Positions 52,143-60,700 of a DNA stretch of 64,000 bases are shown here, one piece after another. The DNA is taken from the NCBI RefSeq assembly GCF_017875235.1, contig NZ_JAGGMI010000004.1, positions 186,001 to 250,000 on the forward strand. The letters run 5' to 3'. Source of the DNA: Asticcacaulis solisilvae. Its GTDB lineage: Bacteria; Pseudomonadota; Alphaproteobacteria; Caulobacterales; Caulobacteraceae. Numbering within the stretch: position 1 is the stretch's first letter; every line of letters begins with the position of its first letter. The position numbers were made by a program, and so were the translations under genes. A model generated the notes under the pieces. The model saw nothing but the letters and a program-made list of their open reading frames with translations. It did not search any database and was not told the DNA's origin.

Positions 52143-52817
52143 CTATAGGCGCGGCCTGACAAAGCCATTGGCGGTCAGGCGGCCCCGGGCCGGGTCACGG
52201 CTTAGAGGGGCGTCGCACGGCAGCGCACAATGCAGCACGTGGCCGCGATAGACGATCAGGCGGTTGAAGACGGGCGCGACTTCGGCGATCCGTTCGTAGT
52301 TCGCCATGCCTTTGCCCGCTTCAAGTTCGGCACTTGCCGTTTCGGCATAGAGGTCGCGACGGGCGGGACCGATTGTCTGAAAGCCCGTCGCTTTGTGGCG
52401 AAAGAAGCCGGTACCGCCGAAGGCTTCGTGGCTTAAATAGTGCACCATGGCCAGTTGCTGCGGATCAGGGCCGTCGTGATGCGGGATATTCTGAATCGGC
52501 TGGGCGTCCTCAGGGGGAACCGTCACCAGCCCAAAATAGCCGAAATAGTTGAGATACACCGAAGACGGCAGGCCAAACGCCGCCTGAAGGGGGCCACGCA
52601 ACGCCGTGATGATCAGGCGATAGTAGTCATCCGGCAGGCGTGCGTTCAGCCCCGGATAGCGCGTGTGCTCGGGAACATAAAATTCCGCCGCGCAGGCGGC
52701 CTTGATCAAGGCTTGCGGCTCGGCCAGCACATTGTCGACCACCATAAGCGGCTGCTGCTCCGCACCGATATGGCGCAGCTGAAACCGGATGTCGGGATGC
52801 AAGGCGAACTGCATCAT
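52143..52817 (-). CDS. DUF6445-family protein (2-oxoglutarate/iron oxygenase-like)
   Basis: A 224-residue cytoplasmic protein. It matches the DUF6445 type found in TBDR-linked sugar loci of Caulobacter and Xanthomonas relatives. QNIPHHDGPDPQQLAMVHYLS and IVYRGHVLHCALP supply the His-x-Asp and distal His expected of a non-heme iron site, and GRLTANGF a possible oxoglutarate Arg. The function is not known. The start overlaps the end of the cupin-domain gene (ATGA), so the two are coupled. It probably works with that protein and with the halogenase pair at 57671-60636. Confidence 0.82.
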   Translation of the reverse strand: MMQFALHPDIRFQLRHIGAEQQPLMVVDNVLAEPQALIKAACAAEFYVPEHTRYPGLNARLPDDYYRLIITALRGPLQAAFGLPSSVYLNYFGYFGLVTVPPEDAQPIQNIPHHDGPDPQQLAMVHYLSHEAFGGTGFFRHKATGFQTIGPARRDLYAETASAELEAGKGMANYERIAEVAPVFNRLIVYRGHVLHCALPCDAPLSRDPARGRLTANGFVRPRL

Positions 52818-53827
52818 CCGCCCTTCAGGTAAGCCATCTTCAGTTCCTGCTTGAGGCGCGCCCGCACAGCCTGCGGCAGCGGCCCCAGCACGCCGCGCCG
52901 AGCGGGCGGAATATGGTCGGCGGCACCATCGCCAAAAACATGCGCATCGAACATGGCCCGCCAGTAGCGGCGCTGCCCCGGCGGCAGTTCCTTGAAGGCC
53001 AGAATCGCCGTCAGGAAGGCGTCGCTTGTGCGCTCAAGGCCCACCGCCGTATCACCCCACCAATAGTTGACCATGGCATTGAACGGGTCGAGCGAGGTAA
53101 CGTGGTGCCACCAGTATTTCGGCATGAAGAGGCAATCACCGGGCTCCAGCCACGCCACCCATGCAGCATCCAATGCTTCACGGAATTTTGGAAAGCGTTC
53201 GAAATCCGGTGCTTCTGGATCGACCAGCGACAAGGGCGGCGGCGCATCCAGCGGCCCGACATAGAGGTTGCTGACCTGTTCGGGCGGAAACAGCACAAAG
53301 CGCCGGCGACCTGCGATGACGCAGGCAAGATTATGGTCACGGTCATTGTGCGTCTGGGTCTTGAGCGGTCCGCCGATCCACAGGCGCGGCGGCACCTCCG
53401 GCGACAGAAGCGGCGCGGAATTGCTGCGCACAAAATCCGGCATATGCGTGTCGAGCCGCAGCATCTGGATGGCGATGAATGGCGCCTCCTTTTGACCCAT
53501 GACAGCTGCGATCCGGTCGAGCGTTTCGCTGATACCGCCCTGGCGTTTGGAGAAGGTGAACTCGGTCAGGCCCGGCGCGTAAGTGTAGTGCCCGTCGGTG
53601 GAAAACGGCGCCTCCATGACCGGCGCGGGCGCCCCGCGATCCATGGCTTTGAGATAGGTCATCAGGCTTTGCGCGGAGTGCCGCCCGGCAGCCAGGGCCG
53701 GCCAATGATCGATCAGTCCCTTGATGATCAATGGCTGTTCAGCGGCCATGACCCCGTGATGGAACGTCGCGACGTCCATAGCATCGTGCACCGCCACCTT
53801 TGGCAGGTCATTCAGGGTCATGCGCAT
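52814..53827 (-). CDS. JmjC-like cupin-domain protein (Cupin_8)
   Basis: A 337-residue cytoplasmic protein of the Cupin_8/JmjC family, relatives of the Fe(II)/2-oxoglutarate hydroxylase FIH. The iron triad is visible: His160 and Asp162 in TQTHNDRDHNLACV, and a distal His at 241 or 242 in YWWHHVTSLD. EQPLIIKGLIDHWPAL is the usual N-terminal signature and GRRRFVLFPPEQ follows the first cluster. Proteins of this group hydroxylate peptides or small molecules; the substrate here is unknown. It is divergent from the GH97 gene, across an operator-rich region, and is coupled to the DUF6445 gene. Confidence 0.9.
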   Translation of the reverse strand: MRMTLNDLPKVAVHDAMDVATFHHGVMAAEQPLIIKGLIDHWPALAAGRHSAQSLMTYLKAMDRGAPAPVMEAPFSTDGHYTYAPGLTEFTFSKRQGGISETLDRIAAVMGQKEAPFIAIQMLRLDTHMPDFVRSNSAPLLSPEVPPRLWIGGPLKTQTHNDRDHNLACVIAGRRRFVLFPPEQVSNLYVGPLDAPPPLSLVDPEAPDFERFPKFREALDAAWVAWLEPGDCLFMPKYWWHHVTSLDPFNAMVNYWWGDTAVGLERTSDAFLTAILAFKELPPGQRRYWRAMFDAHVFGDGAADHIPPARRGVLGPLPQAVRARLKQELKMAYLKGG

Positions 53828-53891
53828 CCTGGATTTGGTTCTTATCGCCCTATCCTAACACCTTCATGGTCAAATCAAAGCAACGACGGAT

Positions 53892-53911
53892 TATTGCATA
53901 CGTATTCATAG
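53892..53911. promoter_or_regulatory. LacI-type operator, site 1 (cupin side)
   Basis: TTGCATACGTATTCA (53894-53908) is the reverse form of the TGAATACGTATNCA element found twice on the GH97 side (54168-54214). The central CG and two-fold symmetry suit a LacI-family protein; such a gene lies at 56570-57604. It is 64 bases before the cupin start. Confidence 0.6.
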
Positions 53912-53935
53912 ACGTTTTATGCAGCGCAAAAAGAA

Positions 53936-53961
53936 ATCCCCTTACCTTGCGGCAAGGGGAT
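53936..53961 (-). terminator. Leader hairpin reading toward the cupin gene
   Basis: ATCCCCTT (53936-53943) and AAGGGGAT (53954-53961) form a stem; read leftward it is followed by TTCTTTTT. That is a terminator shape, located between the GH97-side operators and the cupin gene. It could attenuate the cupin transcript or end a short leftward RNA. A second inverted repeat, ATTACAA/TTGTAAT, is at 53984-54006. Confidence 0.55.
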
Positions 53962-54154
53962 GAAAGTGTGTTGGGAAGAACAAATTACAAAGCCAGGGCT
54001 TGTAATTCAGGCATCCCGGCTGCGTCAATCAACCGGAATCTCGGGCAGTGACGAAGCAAAACAAGCAGCCCCCTCACCGAACGCCCGCCTTCGCCCCGGC
54101 CATGGAGCGATGCGCGGACAATCAATCACGTACTATAGCTACGCGCCATGAACT

Positions 54155-54214
54155 TTGCATGCAACACTGAATACGTATGCAAACTATGCATAGACATTTG
54201 AATACGTATACATA
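54155..54214. promoter_or_regulatory. Operator cluster, sites 2 and 3 (GH97 side)
   Basis: TGAATACGTATGCAAA (54168-54183) and TGAATACGTATACATA (54199-54214) repeat with a 31-base centre spacing, about three helical turns. Between and beside them are the palindromes TTGCATGCAA (54155-54164) and CTATGCATAG (54184-54193). With site 1 about 275 bases away, the layout suits DNA looping by a tetrameric LacI-type repressor. Confidence 0.6.
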
Positions 54215-54256
54215 CTCAAGTTGAGGGTTTTTCTGACAACGCTAACACTGTAGATA

Positions 54257-54268
54257 TGTTGCGCAACA
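54257..54268. promoter_or_regulatory. Palindrome TGTTGCGCAACA near the GH97 start
   Basis: A perfect 12-base palindrome, distinct in sequence from the TGAATACGTAT sites and 48 bases before the GH97 ATG. It may bind a second regulator or be a weaker site for the same one. Confidence 0.45.
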
Positions 54269-54315
54269 CCAATCCTGACCGCGAATAGCGGCGCCATACA
54301 GGGGGCCTAGGCCAC

Positions 54316-56367
54316 ATGCGCTTGTCATCACATTACCGATTCCTGTCCGTCACCACAGCGCTGGTCGCCATCTGCCTGGTGTCACCAGCCGTGGCCGACG
54401 ATGTGATCGCGCAAGCCTCGTCGCCCGACAGCACATTGAGCGTGAAGGTCTATGTCAATGTCGAGGGCAAGCTGTCTTATGGCATCGAACGCAAGGGTCA
54501 GGCGGTCATCGCGCCATCGCGCCTGGGCTTTATCCTGGCCGACAGCCCGAAACTCGACGGCCAGTTCGCGATGCAAAGCCAGCAGACCTCCTCGCACGAC
54601 GAGACCTGGGAGCAGCCCTGGGGTGAGCGCCGTTTTGTGCGCAACAGATATAACGAGCTGCGCGTCAATGTCGTGCAAAAGGCCTATGACAATCGCCGCA
54701 TGACGGTTGTCTTCCGCCTGTTCGAGGACGGCGTCGGCTTCCGCTATGAGTTCCCGGAACAGGCCCAGTTGAAGACTGTCCGTATCGTCGATGAGCAGAC
54801 CGAGTTCACGGTTGCTGACAATGCGACCGCCTGGTGGAACCTGGGCGGCGAATGGAACAATCTCGAATATTCCTACAACCAGACGCCGCTGAAAGAGGTC
54901 GGCCAGGCCAACACGCCGCTGACCGTCAAAACCGACAAGGGCGTCTATATCTCGTTCCACGAAGCGGCGCTGACCGACTTCGCCTCGATGTGGCTGCGCC
55001 GGACCGAAGGGCAGACGCTGAAGGCGCGCCTGACGCCGGCGTCATTTGGCCCCAGCGTCGAGCGCCTGGCGCCCTTTCCGTCGCCGTGGCGGACGCTGGT
55101 CATCACCGACAACGCGCCGGCGCTGTACAATTCCGACCTGATCCTGAACCTGAACGAGCCCAACAAGCTGGGCGATGTGTCGTGGTTCAAGCCCTCCAAG
55201 TACGTCGGCATCTGGTGGGAGATGCACCTCGAAAAATCGACCTGGGCACAAGGCCCGAAGCACGGCGCCACCACCGCCAACACCAAGGCCTATATCGATT
55301 TCGCGGCCAGGAACGGCTTCCGCGGCGTGCTGGTCGAAGGCTGGAACAAGGGCTGGGACGGCCAGTGGTACGGCAGCGGCAAGGACTTTTCCTTCGTCGA
55401 AGCCTACCCTGATTTCGACCTGAAGGCGGCATCCGCCTACGGCCTGAAGAAGGGCGTGCACCTGATCGGCCACCATGAAACCGGCGGCAATATCGCGCTT
55501 TACGAATCCCAGATGGAGGACGCCTTCAAGCTCTATGCGGCCCACGGCGTCGACAGTGTCAAGACCGGCTACGTCACCGATGGTGGCGCGGCCCAGTTCC
55601 CGAAACCCGGCGGCGGGACGCATTACGGCTTTACCGACAGCCAGGAGGGGTCGCGCCACTATACGAAGGTTCTGGAGACGGCGGCGAAATACAAGATCGC
55701 CATCAACAGCCACGAGCCGATCAAGGACACCGGCCTGCGCCGCACCTATCCCAACTGGGTGTCGCGCGAAGGCGCGCGCGGCCAGGAATATAACGCCTGG
55801 GGCAATCCCGTGAACGCGCCCGAGCACGAGGCCAACCTGGTCTTCACGCGCATGCTGTCGGGGCCGATGGACTTCACGCCGGGCGTGCTGAGCCTTGAGG
55901 GCAACAAGCGCGAAATCCTGTCGACCCAGGCCAAGCAACTGGCGCTTTATGTCGTGCTCTATTCGCCGATCCAGATGGCGGCCGACCTGCCGGAAAACTA
56001 TGCCAAGTATCCGAAGCCCTTCCAGTTCATCAAGGACGTGCCGGTCGACTGGAGCGAAAGCAGCATGGTGGCCGGCGAGGTCGGCGACTATGCCGTCATC
56101 GCCCGCAAGGACCGTAACTCGGAGGACTGGTATATGGGCGGGATCAGCGACGATCAATGGCGGTCAGTGGATGTGCCGCTGAGTTTCCTAGATCCGGCGA
56201 AGAACTACACGGCGCAGATCTATCGCGATGGCAACAAGGCGGATTCGAAAGGCCCTGCGCGGTTTGACATCGTGATTGAAAGCAAGACGGTCACCGCGAA
56301 AGACGTTCTGGCGCTGAAAATGGCCCCCGGCGGCGGGACGGCGATCCGATTTGTGCCGAAGAAGTAG
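54316..56367 (+). CDS. susB: Exported GH97 alpha-glucosidase (SusB-like)
   Basis: A 683-residue enzyme matching the full GH97 length. A signal peptide (about residues 1-27, ending AVAD) gives a periplasmic enzyme that releases glucose from alpha-1,4/1,6 maltooligosaccharides. The N-terminal sandwich (about 28-290) contains DETWEQPWGERRFVRNRYNEL, a GH97 signature. The barrel has GVLVEGWNKGWDGQWYG, INSHEPIKDTGLRRTYPN and VSREGARGQEYNAWGNP, the carboxylate clusters of the Ca-dependent inverting branch. It is the hydrolytic core of the locus and is preceded by LacI-type operators. The downstream intergenic gap holds inverted repeats. Confidence 0.94.
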   Translation: MRLSSHYRFLSVTTALVAICLVSPAVADDVIAQASSPDSTLSVKVYVNVEGKLSYGIERKGQAVIAPSRLGFILADSPKLDGQFAMQSQQTSSHDETWEQPWGERRFVRNRYNELRVNVVQKAYDNRRMTVVFRLFEDGVGFRYEFPEQAQLKTVRIVDEQTEFTVADNATAWWNLGGEWNNLEYSYNQTPLKEVGQANTPLTVKTDKGVYISFHEAALTDFASMWLRRTEGQTLKARLTPASFGPSVERLAPFPSPWRTLVITDNAPALYNSDLILNLNEPNKLGDVSWFKPSKYVGIWWEMHLEKSTWAQGPKHGATTANTKAYIDFAARNGFRGVLVEGWNKGWDGQWYGSGKDFSFVEAYPDFDLKAASAYGLKKGVHLIGHHETGGNIALYESQMEDAFKLYAAHGVDSVKTGYVTDGGAAQFPKPGGGTHYGFTDSQEGSRHYTKVLETAAKYKIAINSHEPIKDTGLRRTYPNWVSREGARGQEYNAWGNPVNAPEHEANLVFTRMLSGPMDFTPGVLSLEGNKREILSTQAKQLALYVVLYSPIQMAADLPENYAKYPKPFQFIKDVPVDWSESSMVAGEVGDYAVIARKDRNSEDWYMGGISDDQWRSVDVPLSFLDPAKNYTAQIYRDGNKADSKGPARFDIVIESKTVTAKDVLALKMAPGGGTAIRFVPKK

Positions 56368-56376
56368 GACCTTAGT

Positions 56377-56419
56377 CCCCTCTCCCCGCTTGCGGGGAGA
56401 GGGTTAGGGTGAGGGGCAA
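56377..56419 (+). repeat. Palindromic intergenic repeat, unit A
   Basis: CTCCCCGCTTGCGGGGAGAG followed by GGTTAGGGTGAGGGGC. It forms a hairpin just past the GH97 stop and is repeated in reverse at 56523-56564, with a related unit at 18284-18326. Confidence 0.85.
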
Positions 56420-56522
56420 ATTCGGGTGGTCAAACATTGCGACAATGAAGGTGCAGCACCAAAAAACCTTTGGTCCCCGTCAAAGTAAACAACAGGCCTG
56501 GGGCGCGCTTTGAAGATTTGGA

Positions 56523-56564
56523 TGCCCCTCACCCTAGCCCTCTCCCCGCAAGCGGGGAGAGGGG
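56523..56564 (-). repeat. Palindromic intergenic repeat, unit B (inverted copy of A)
   Basis: The reverse complement of unit A with one mismatch, ending six bases before the LacI stop. The two units flank about 100 bases without a gene and probably serve as the 3' ends of the convergent GH97 and LacI transcripts. Confidence 0.85.
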
Positions 56565-56569
56565 ACTTA

Positions 56570-57604
56570 TCAGTTCATCCTTGAAAGCCCACCGCACGAT
56601 TCCCGCACAACCAGCTGCGCCGGAAGGCGGATATCCCGCACATCCTCATTTTCGATGAGATTGCTCAGGCCATCGACCAGTACCCGCGCGGCAGCCTCGG
56701 TATCCTGCCGCATGGTCGACAGCGACGGCGACAGCGAGCTGCACACCCACAGATCGTCGAAACCCACTACCGACACGTCCTGCGGCACACGGATGCCCCG
56801 ACGGTTCAACCCCTGCAACACTCCCATGGCCAGCAGGTCACACGACGCAAAGACAGCGTCAAATTCCACGCCCTCCTCGATCATGCGGCCGACCTCATTC
56901 ATGCCCTCTTCGCGCTCGAGGAAACAGTCGCGGTGCAGCCTGGGGTCATACTCCAGCCCCGCCGCCTGAAGCGCGCGACGATAGCCTTCATAGCGTTCGC
57001 GGAACTCAGGGTGCTCTTTCGACGACTTGCCAAAATAGGCGATGCGTTTGCGCCCCAGACGCGCCAGATGCGCTGTGGCTTTAAACCCGCCATCCTCATT
57101 GTCGCTGCCGATGCACAAACGCGCGCAGTCGGGCCGATTGACGCCCCACACCACCCACGGATCGCCGACCTCGTTCAGATATTCGAACTTGTGCGTATAG
57201 GACTCAAAATCCTTGCAGCCGAGGAAGATGATGCCGTCGGCGCGACGTGAAAAGCCGTAGTCCGTGCCCCAGTCGTCGGACGGCTGCTGCAGCGAAGTGA
57301 TGATGTCATAGCCCTTCTCGCCGGCATATTGCAGGATCGAACCGATCATCGGCAGGAAGAAGGGATTGATCGGATTTTGCGGATTGTCGAGATCGGCCGA
57401 GATCAGCACGGCCATGGTGTGGATCTTCTTCGACCGCAATTTGCGGGCGTTGGAATCGACTTTATAGTGCAACTGTTTAGCCACGCTGAGGATGCGTTCC
57501 CGCGTCTCGTCATTGACGAGGGGCGAGTGGCTGAGGGCCCGCGAGACAGTGGCCTGCGAGACCCCCGTAATCGCGGCAATATCCAATGACGTCGGTCGTT
57601 TCAC
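56570..57604 (-). CDS. LacI-family transcriptional regulator
   Basis: A 344-residue repressor-type protein. The helix-turn-helix is SLDIAAITGVSQATVSRALSHSP with the hinge NARKLRSKKIHTMAVLI. The periplasmic-binding-protein-like sugar domain (about residues 62-335) contains DGIIFLGCKDFESYTHKF, FDAVFASCDLLAMGVLQGLNRRGIRVPQDVSVVGFDDLW and ESCGG near the end. It is transcribed leftward, converging on the GH97 gene. It most likely binds the TGAATACGTAT elements between GH97 and the cupin gene, in response to a maltose-type or isomaltose-type sugar; ligand and sites are inferred. Confidence 0.94.
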   Translation of the reverse strand: MKRPTSLDIAAITGVSQATVSRALSHSPLVNDETRERILSVAKQLHYKVDSNARKLRSKKIHTMAVLISADLDNPQNPINPFFLPMIGSILQYAGEKGYDIITSLQQPSDDWGTDYGFSRRADGIIFLGCKDFESYTHKFEYLNEVGDPWVVWGVNRPDCARLCIGSDNEDGGFKATAHLARLGRKRIAYFGKSSKEHPEFRERYEGYRRALQAAGLEYDPRLHRDCFLEREEGMNEVGRMIEEGVEFDAVFASCDLLAMGVLQGLNRRGIRVPQDVSVVGFDDLWVCSSLSPSLSTMRQDTEAAARVLVDGLSNLIENEDVRDIRLPAQLVVRESCGGLSRMN

Positions 57605-57670
57605 GCTGTTCCTACCCTATGGCACTGGCGCTTATGCGCTCTGTTCGCCGACCATAACATGAGAAAACTG

Positions 57671-59143
57671 TCAGGGCGAACAGAAGATACCGAGATAGTC
57701 GTCATGTCCGGGAGCGCTTTCAACCTGCTGACGGATGCCGCTGAATATACGGCGGAAATGATCCATCAGCACCTGGTCGCCAGCCAGGTCGGCGGACGGA
57801 TCGAAACTTTCCGGCGACAGGCCATGGCCCAGCAAGACAGCATTCCAGCTGTCGGTGTCGAACGCGTCCTCGTCGAACAAGGGCACTTCGCCCGCGGCGG
57901 CAAACGCTTCCAGCCGCCCTTGCAATTCCGCCGGCACGTCCAGCCGTGCCTTCTGCCAGAAGACCGATTGACGCCGGCTGAGGGCGTAGTGTGTCAACTG
58001 GAAGTCACGGGCGCGCGCGGTCATCATGCCCATCAGGCGGTTGTATTCGGCGCGTTCCGGCATGTGGCGGTTATCACGCGGGAACAGGCCCAGCAGATGA
58101 ACTAGGCCGACCTGGACGGCGTGCAGCGAAACGCTGTCGATCGGATCGAAGACGCAGGCCGCCTCGCCGATCGCCACGACATTGCGCACCCAGGGCTGCG
58201 ACCGGCCGGGCTCGAGCTTGGTGACGACGGCGTTGCCCAGGGTCAGGCGCGAGGTCGCCGCCGTCCGCAAAGCCTGCTCATCGCTCTCGCGCTGGCTGTC
58301 GAAGACATAGCTGACGCGCGTCGCGTCCTGCGCAGCAATCAGGCTTAAGGTCCCGTTGTCGAGCGCCTGAATGCGCGCATAGGGCGGCACGATCCGCAGA
58401 CGCGGCCCGGCGGCGGTCAGAACGCGATCGCCCGGGAACCATTGCCGCCATGACTCGAACGGCGCCTGCAACACACCCCGCAGCAGGACGGAATCACTGC
58501 CGCTGGCGTCGATAAACAGGTCGCCGGTGATTTTTGCTGCACCGGTATTGATCGCAGCAATTTCCCCGTCACTGTCCAGCTCAGCCGCTACATGTTGCGC
58601 CGGATGGACGGCGATCCCTTCCGCGCGCACGGCTTCGGCCAGGGCCGCAGTATAGGCCTTGGCCGGCAGGTGATAGCCGTAATCGCTGCGGGCGAAGGCC
58701 GAGGTTTCGTCATCCGGCACGATAAAACGGCCCTGCTTGGCCGCCGCCGCGGTCAGAGAGAAATCTTCAAACGCAGCGCCCAGCCCCTGCCGGCGCGCCC
58801 GCGTGACGTAATGCAGGAAGGAGGCTCCCGTCGTCGTGATTGGAAAGCCGTGGGTGCCATAGGGATGGAAGAAGGCGCCGTCATCGCCGGCAAACCCCTG
58901 GAAGCTTTGGCCGAGGCTGAAACTGCCGCGCGTCTGGCGCAGCAAGGCGTGCTCATCGAGGCCCAGCTGGCGGTGAAAGGCTTCGAGCGCCGGCAGGCTG
59001 GTATAGACGTCCTGGGCCTGCATCCGATCCGGCAGCGCCACGACTTCGACCGTAACACCGGCAGACTTCAAGGCCCGGTAAAGCGCCAGTGCGGAGAGCC
59101 ACAGCGGCGCATCGCGGCCGACAACAACAGCGCGAGAGACCAT
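57671..59143 (-). CDS. Degenerate flavin-dependent halogenase-family protein
   Basis: A 490-residue relative of tryptophan halogenases that has lost its catalytic residues. The FAD motif GGGTAG of its neighbour is VGRDAPLW here. The catalytic Lys of FKLG is Ser76 (SFSLGQSF). WxWxIP is absent, its place taken by LSLIAAQD, and EPLEST reads DPIDSVS. The fold is still visible in ITGDLFIDASGSDSVLL, VRNVVAIGEAACVFDP and FQLTHYALSRR. Its start overlaps the stop of the intact halogenase gene (TAATG), so the two are made together. It may be a non-catalytic subunit or substrate-holding partner. The coupling makes a mere decaying duplicate less likely. Confidence 0.88.
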   Translation of the reverse strand: MVSRAVVVGRDAPLWLSALALYRALKSAGVTVEVVALPDRMQAQDVYTSLPALEAFHRQLGLDEHALLRQTRGSFSLGQSFQGFAGDDGAFFHPYGTHGFPITTTGASFLHYVTRARRQGLGAAFEDFSLTAAAAKQGRFIVPDDETSAFARSDYGYHLPAKAYTAALAEAVRAEGIAVHPAQHVAAELDSDGEIAAINTGAAKITGDLFIDASGSDSVLLRGVLQAPFESWRQWFPGDRVLTAAGPRLRIVPPYARIQALDNGTLSLIAAQDATRVSYVFDSQRESDEQALRTAATSRLTLGNAVVTKLEPGRSQPWVRNVVAIGEAACVFDPIDSVSLHAVQVGLVHLLGLFPRDNRHMPERAEYNRLMGMMTARARDFQLTHYALSRRQSVFWQKARLDVPAELQGRLEAFAAAGEVPLFDEDAFDTDSWNAVLLGHGLSPESFDPSADLAGDQVLMDHFRRIFSGIRQQVESAPGHDDYLGIFCSP

Positions 59144-60636
59144 TACGCCACCTCCATACGCGCCGGCGCAAAGCTCGCCAGCGTTGCCTCGTGCGTCGGC
59201 AATGCTGCAACCTGATCACGGATGCGGGTGCGCAGCATGTCCAACTTTTCCACCAGCAGATCCATCGGCAAGGCATCGGCCATACGGTCGTATCCGGTCG
59301 GCACGACATCCTGGCCCATATAGACGGCCAGCCACGACGGCGGCGAGAACAGTCCGTTGCGATAGGCCTCGATATAGCCGCGATGGCGGAACATCTCGAT
59401 CCGACCAAGCAGGCTGTCGGGCAGCGCCATATCGCGCACATGTTGCCACAGCGGCTCTTCGCGCGCCGTCGCCCGATAATGCAATATCAGGAAGTCGCGG
59501 ATGCTGTCGTAGATGGTGTCGACCGAGCGATTAAAGGCGCCCTGCGCGCGCGGATCATCCGGCCGCCCGCCGAGATAGTGTCTGAGCGTCTCGATCGCCG
59601 CCTGGACCAGATAGATGCTGGTCGATTCGAGCGGCTCCAGGAAACCGGAAGCCAGTCCCACGGCGACGACATTGTGCGACCACGACCGCGTCCGCCGCCC
59701 CGCGCGAAAGCGCAGCAATTTCGGCTCCATCAATGGCGCACCATCGAGATTGGCCAGCAGCACGTCGCGCGCGCGGTCCTCGGAGGTAAAGGCGCTGGAA
59801 AACACGTAACCATTGCCGGTGCGATGCTGCAAAGGAATGCGCCATTGCCAGCCGGCTTCGCGCGCGGTCGCGCGGGTGTAGGGGGTGATCTCACCTGTCC
59901 CCGCCGTCGGCACAGCAAAGGCGCGGTCACACGGCAGCCACTGCGTCCAGTCTTCCCACGGTCCGTTCAAAGTCTTGCCGGCGATCAAGCTGACAAAGCC
60001 CGAGCAATCTAAAAACAGGTCGCCGGTAACCACCGCGCCCGATTGCAGTTTCAGCCCCGTGACATTGCCATTTTCGGCATTTTGCTGCACCTCGACGACG
60101 CGGCCTTCGGTGCGCCTGACACCGCGCTTCGTCGCGAAATCGCGCATGAAGCCGGCATAGAGGGCCGCGTCGAAATGGTAGGCATAGGCGAAGGTAGACT
60201 TGACCGACGACGGGTCGGTGTCGGGAAAGGCAAACTTGCCGGCACGCGCGGCCGCAATGGCGAAACTGTAGTCCTCGATCGGCGCCACCGGCACTCCGGC
60301 CTGCTTTGCGCGCGTCCAATGGTGCTGAAAACCGATGCCGGCCCAGTCCTGGCCGAAGGTTCCGAACGGATGGATATAGGCGTCGCGCCCCCAGCCGGCG
60401 AATTCGATCCCCAGTTTAAACGTCGCGTGGGTGCGGCGCATGAACTCGGCCTCGTTGATGCCGAGGCCGTCGTTGAACGCCTTAATATGCGGCAGGGTCG
60501 CCTCGCCGACCCCGACCGTGCCGATCTCGTCCGATTCGACCAGCTCAACGCTGAACCGGCGGGTCGCGCTCAACGCGCTCAGCGACGCGGCGCACATCCA
60601 GCCCGCAGTTCCACCACCCAGAATAACGATCTTCAT
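59143..60636 (-). CDS. Flavin-dependent halogenase (tryptophan-halogenase family)
   Basis: A 497-residue enzyme with all key motifs of two-component flavin halogenases: FAD motif LGGGTAGW (residues 6-13), catalytic Lys74 in TFKLGIEF, WQWRIP (263-268), which shields the flavin from acting as a monooxygenase, and GFLEPLEST with Glu334/337. Length is normal. It would halogenate an electron-rich aromatic, or act on another substrate, using hypohalous acid made from FADH2, oxygen and halide; no flavin reductase is near. Related halogenases (for example BrvH of Brevundimonas) are genomic rather than biosynthetic-cluster enzymes with unknown natural substrates. Here it lies between a TBDR and an alpha-glucosidase locus and is coupled to a degenerate relative. 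Confidence 0.93.
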   Translation of the reverse strand: MKIVILGGGTAGWMCAASLSALSATRRFSVELVESDEIGTVGVGEATLPHIKAFNDGLGINEAEFMRRTHATFKLGIEFAGWGRDAYIHPFGTFGQDWAGIGFQHHWTRAKQAGVPVAPIEDYSFAIAAARAGKFAFPDTDPSSVKSTFAYAYHFDAALYAGFMRDFATKRGVRRTEGRVVEVQQNAENGNVTGLKLQSGAVVTGDLFLDCSGFVSLIAGKTLNGPWEDWTQWLPCDRAFAVPTAGTGEITPYTRATAREAGWQWRIPLQHRTGNGYVFSSAFTSEDRARDVLLANLDGAPLMEPKLLRFRAGRRTRSWSHNVVAVGLASGFLEPLESTSIYLVQAAIETLRHYLGGRPDDPRAQGAFNRSVDTIYDSIRDFLILHYRATAREEPLWQHVRDMALPDSLLGRIEMFRHRGYIEAYRNGLFSPPSWLAVYMGQDVVPTGYDRMADALPMDLLVEKLDMLRTRIRDQVAALPTHEATLASFAPARMEVA

Positions 60637-60651
60637 CGTTCGTATGTCCTG

Positions 60652-60687
60652 AAAATAAAAAGGGCGTGCTGCCGCAGCAGCACGCCC
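60652..60687 (-). terminator. Terminator between the TBDR and halogenase genes
   Basis: Read leftward, GGGCGTGCTGC and GCAGCACGCCC (11 base pairs, 4-base loop) are followed by TTTTTATTTT. It lies 14 bases past the TBDR stop and 16 before the halogenase start. Leaky termination would set the receptor well above the halogenases, and the downstream genes would depend on read-through or on a promoter within the TBDR. Confidence 0.9.
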
Positions 60688-60700
60688 GATACGCTAACTT

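Noticed and set aside
56470..56658. A 62-codon frame with HPSPLPASGERG
   Set aside because: It is the translation of the palindromic repeat, a known source of false genes.
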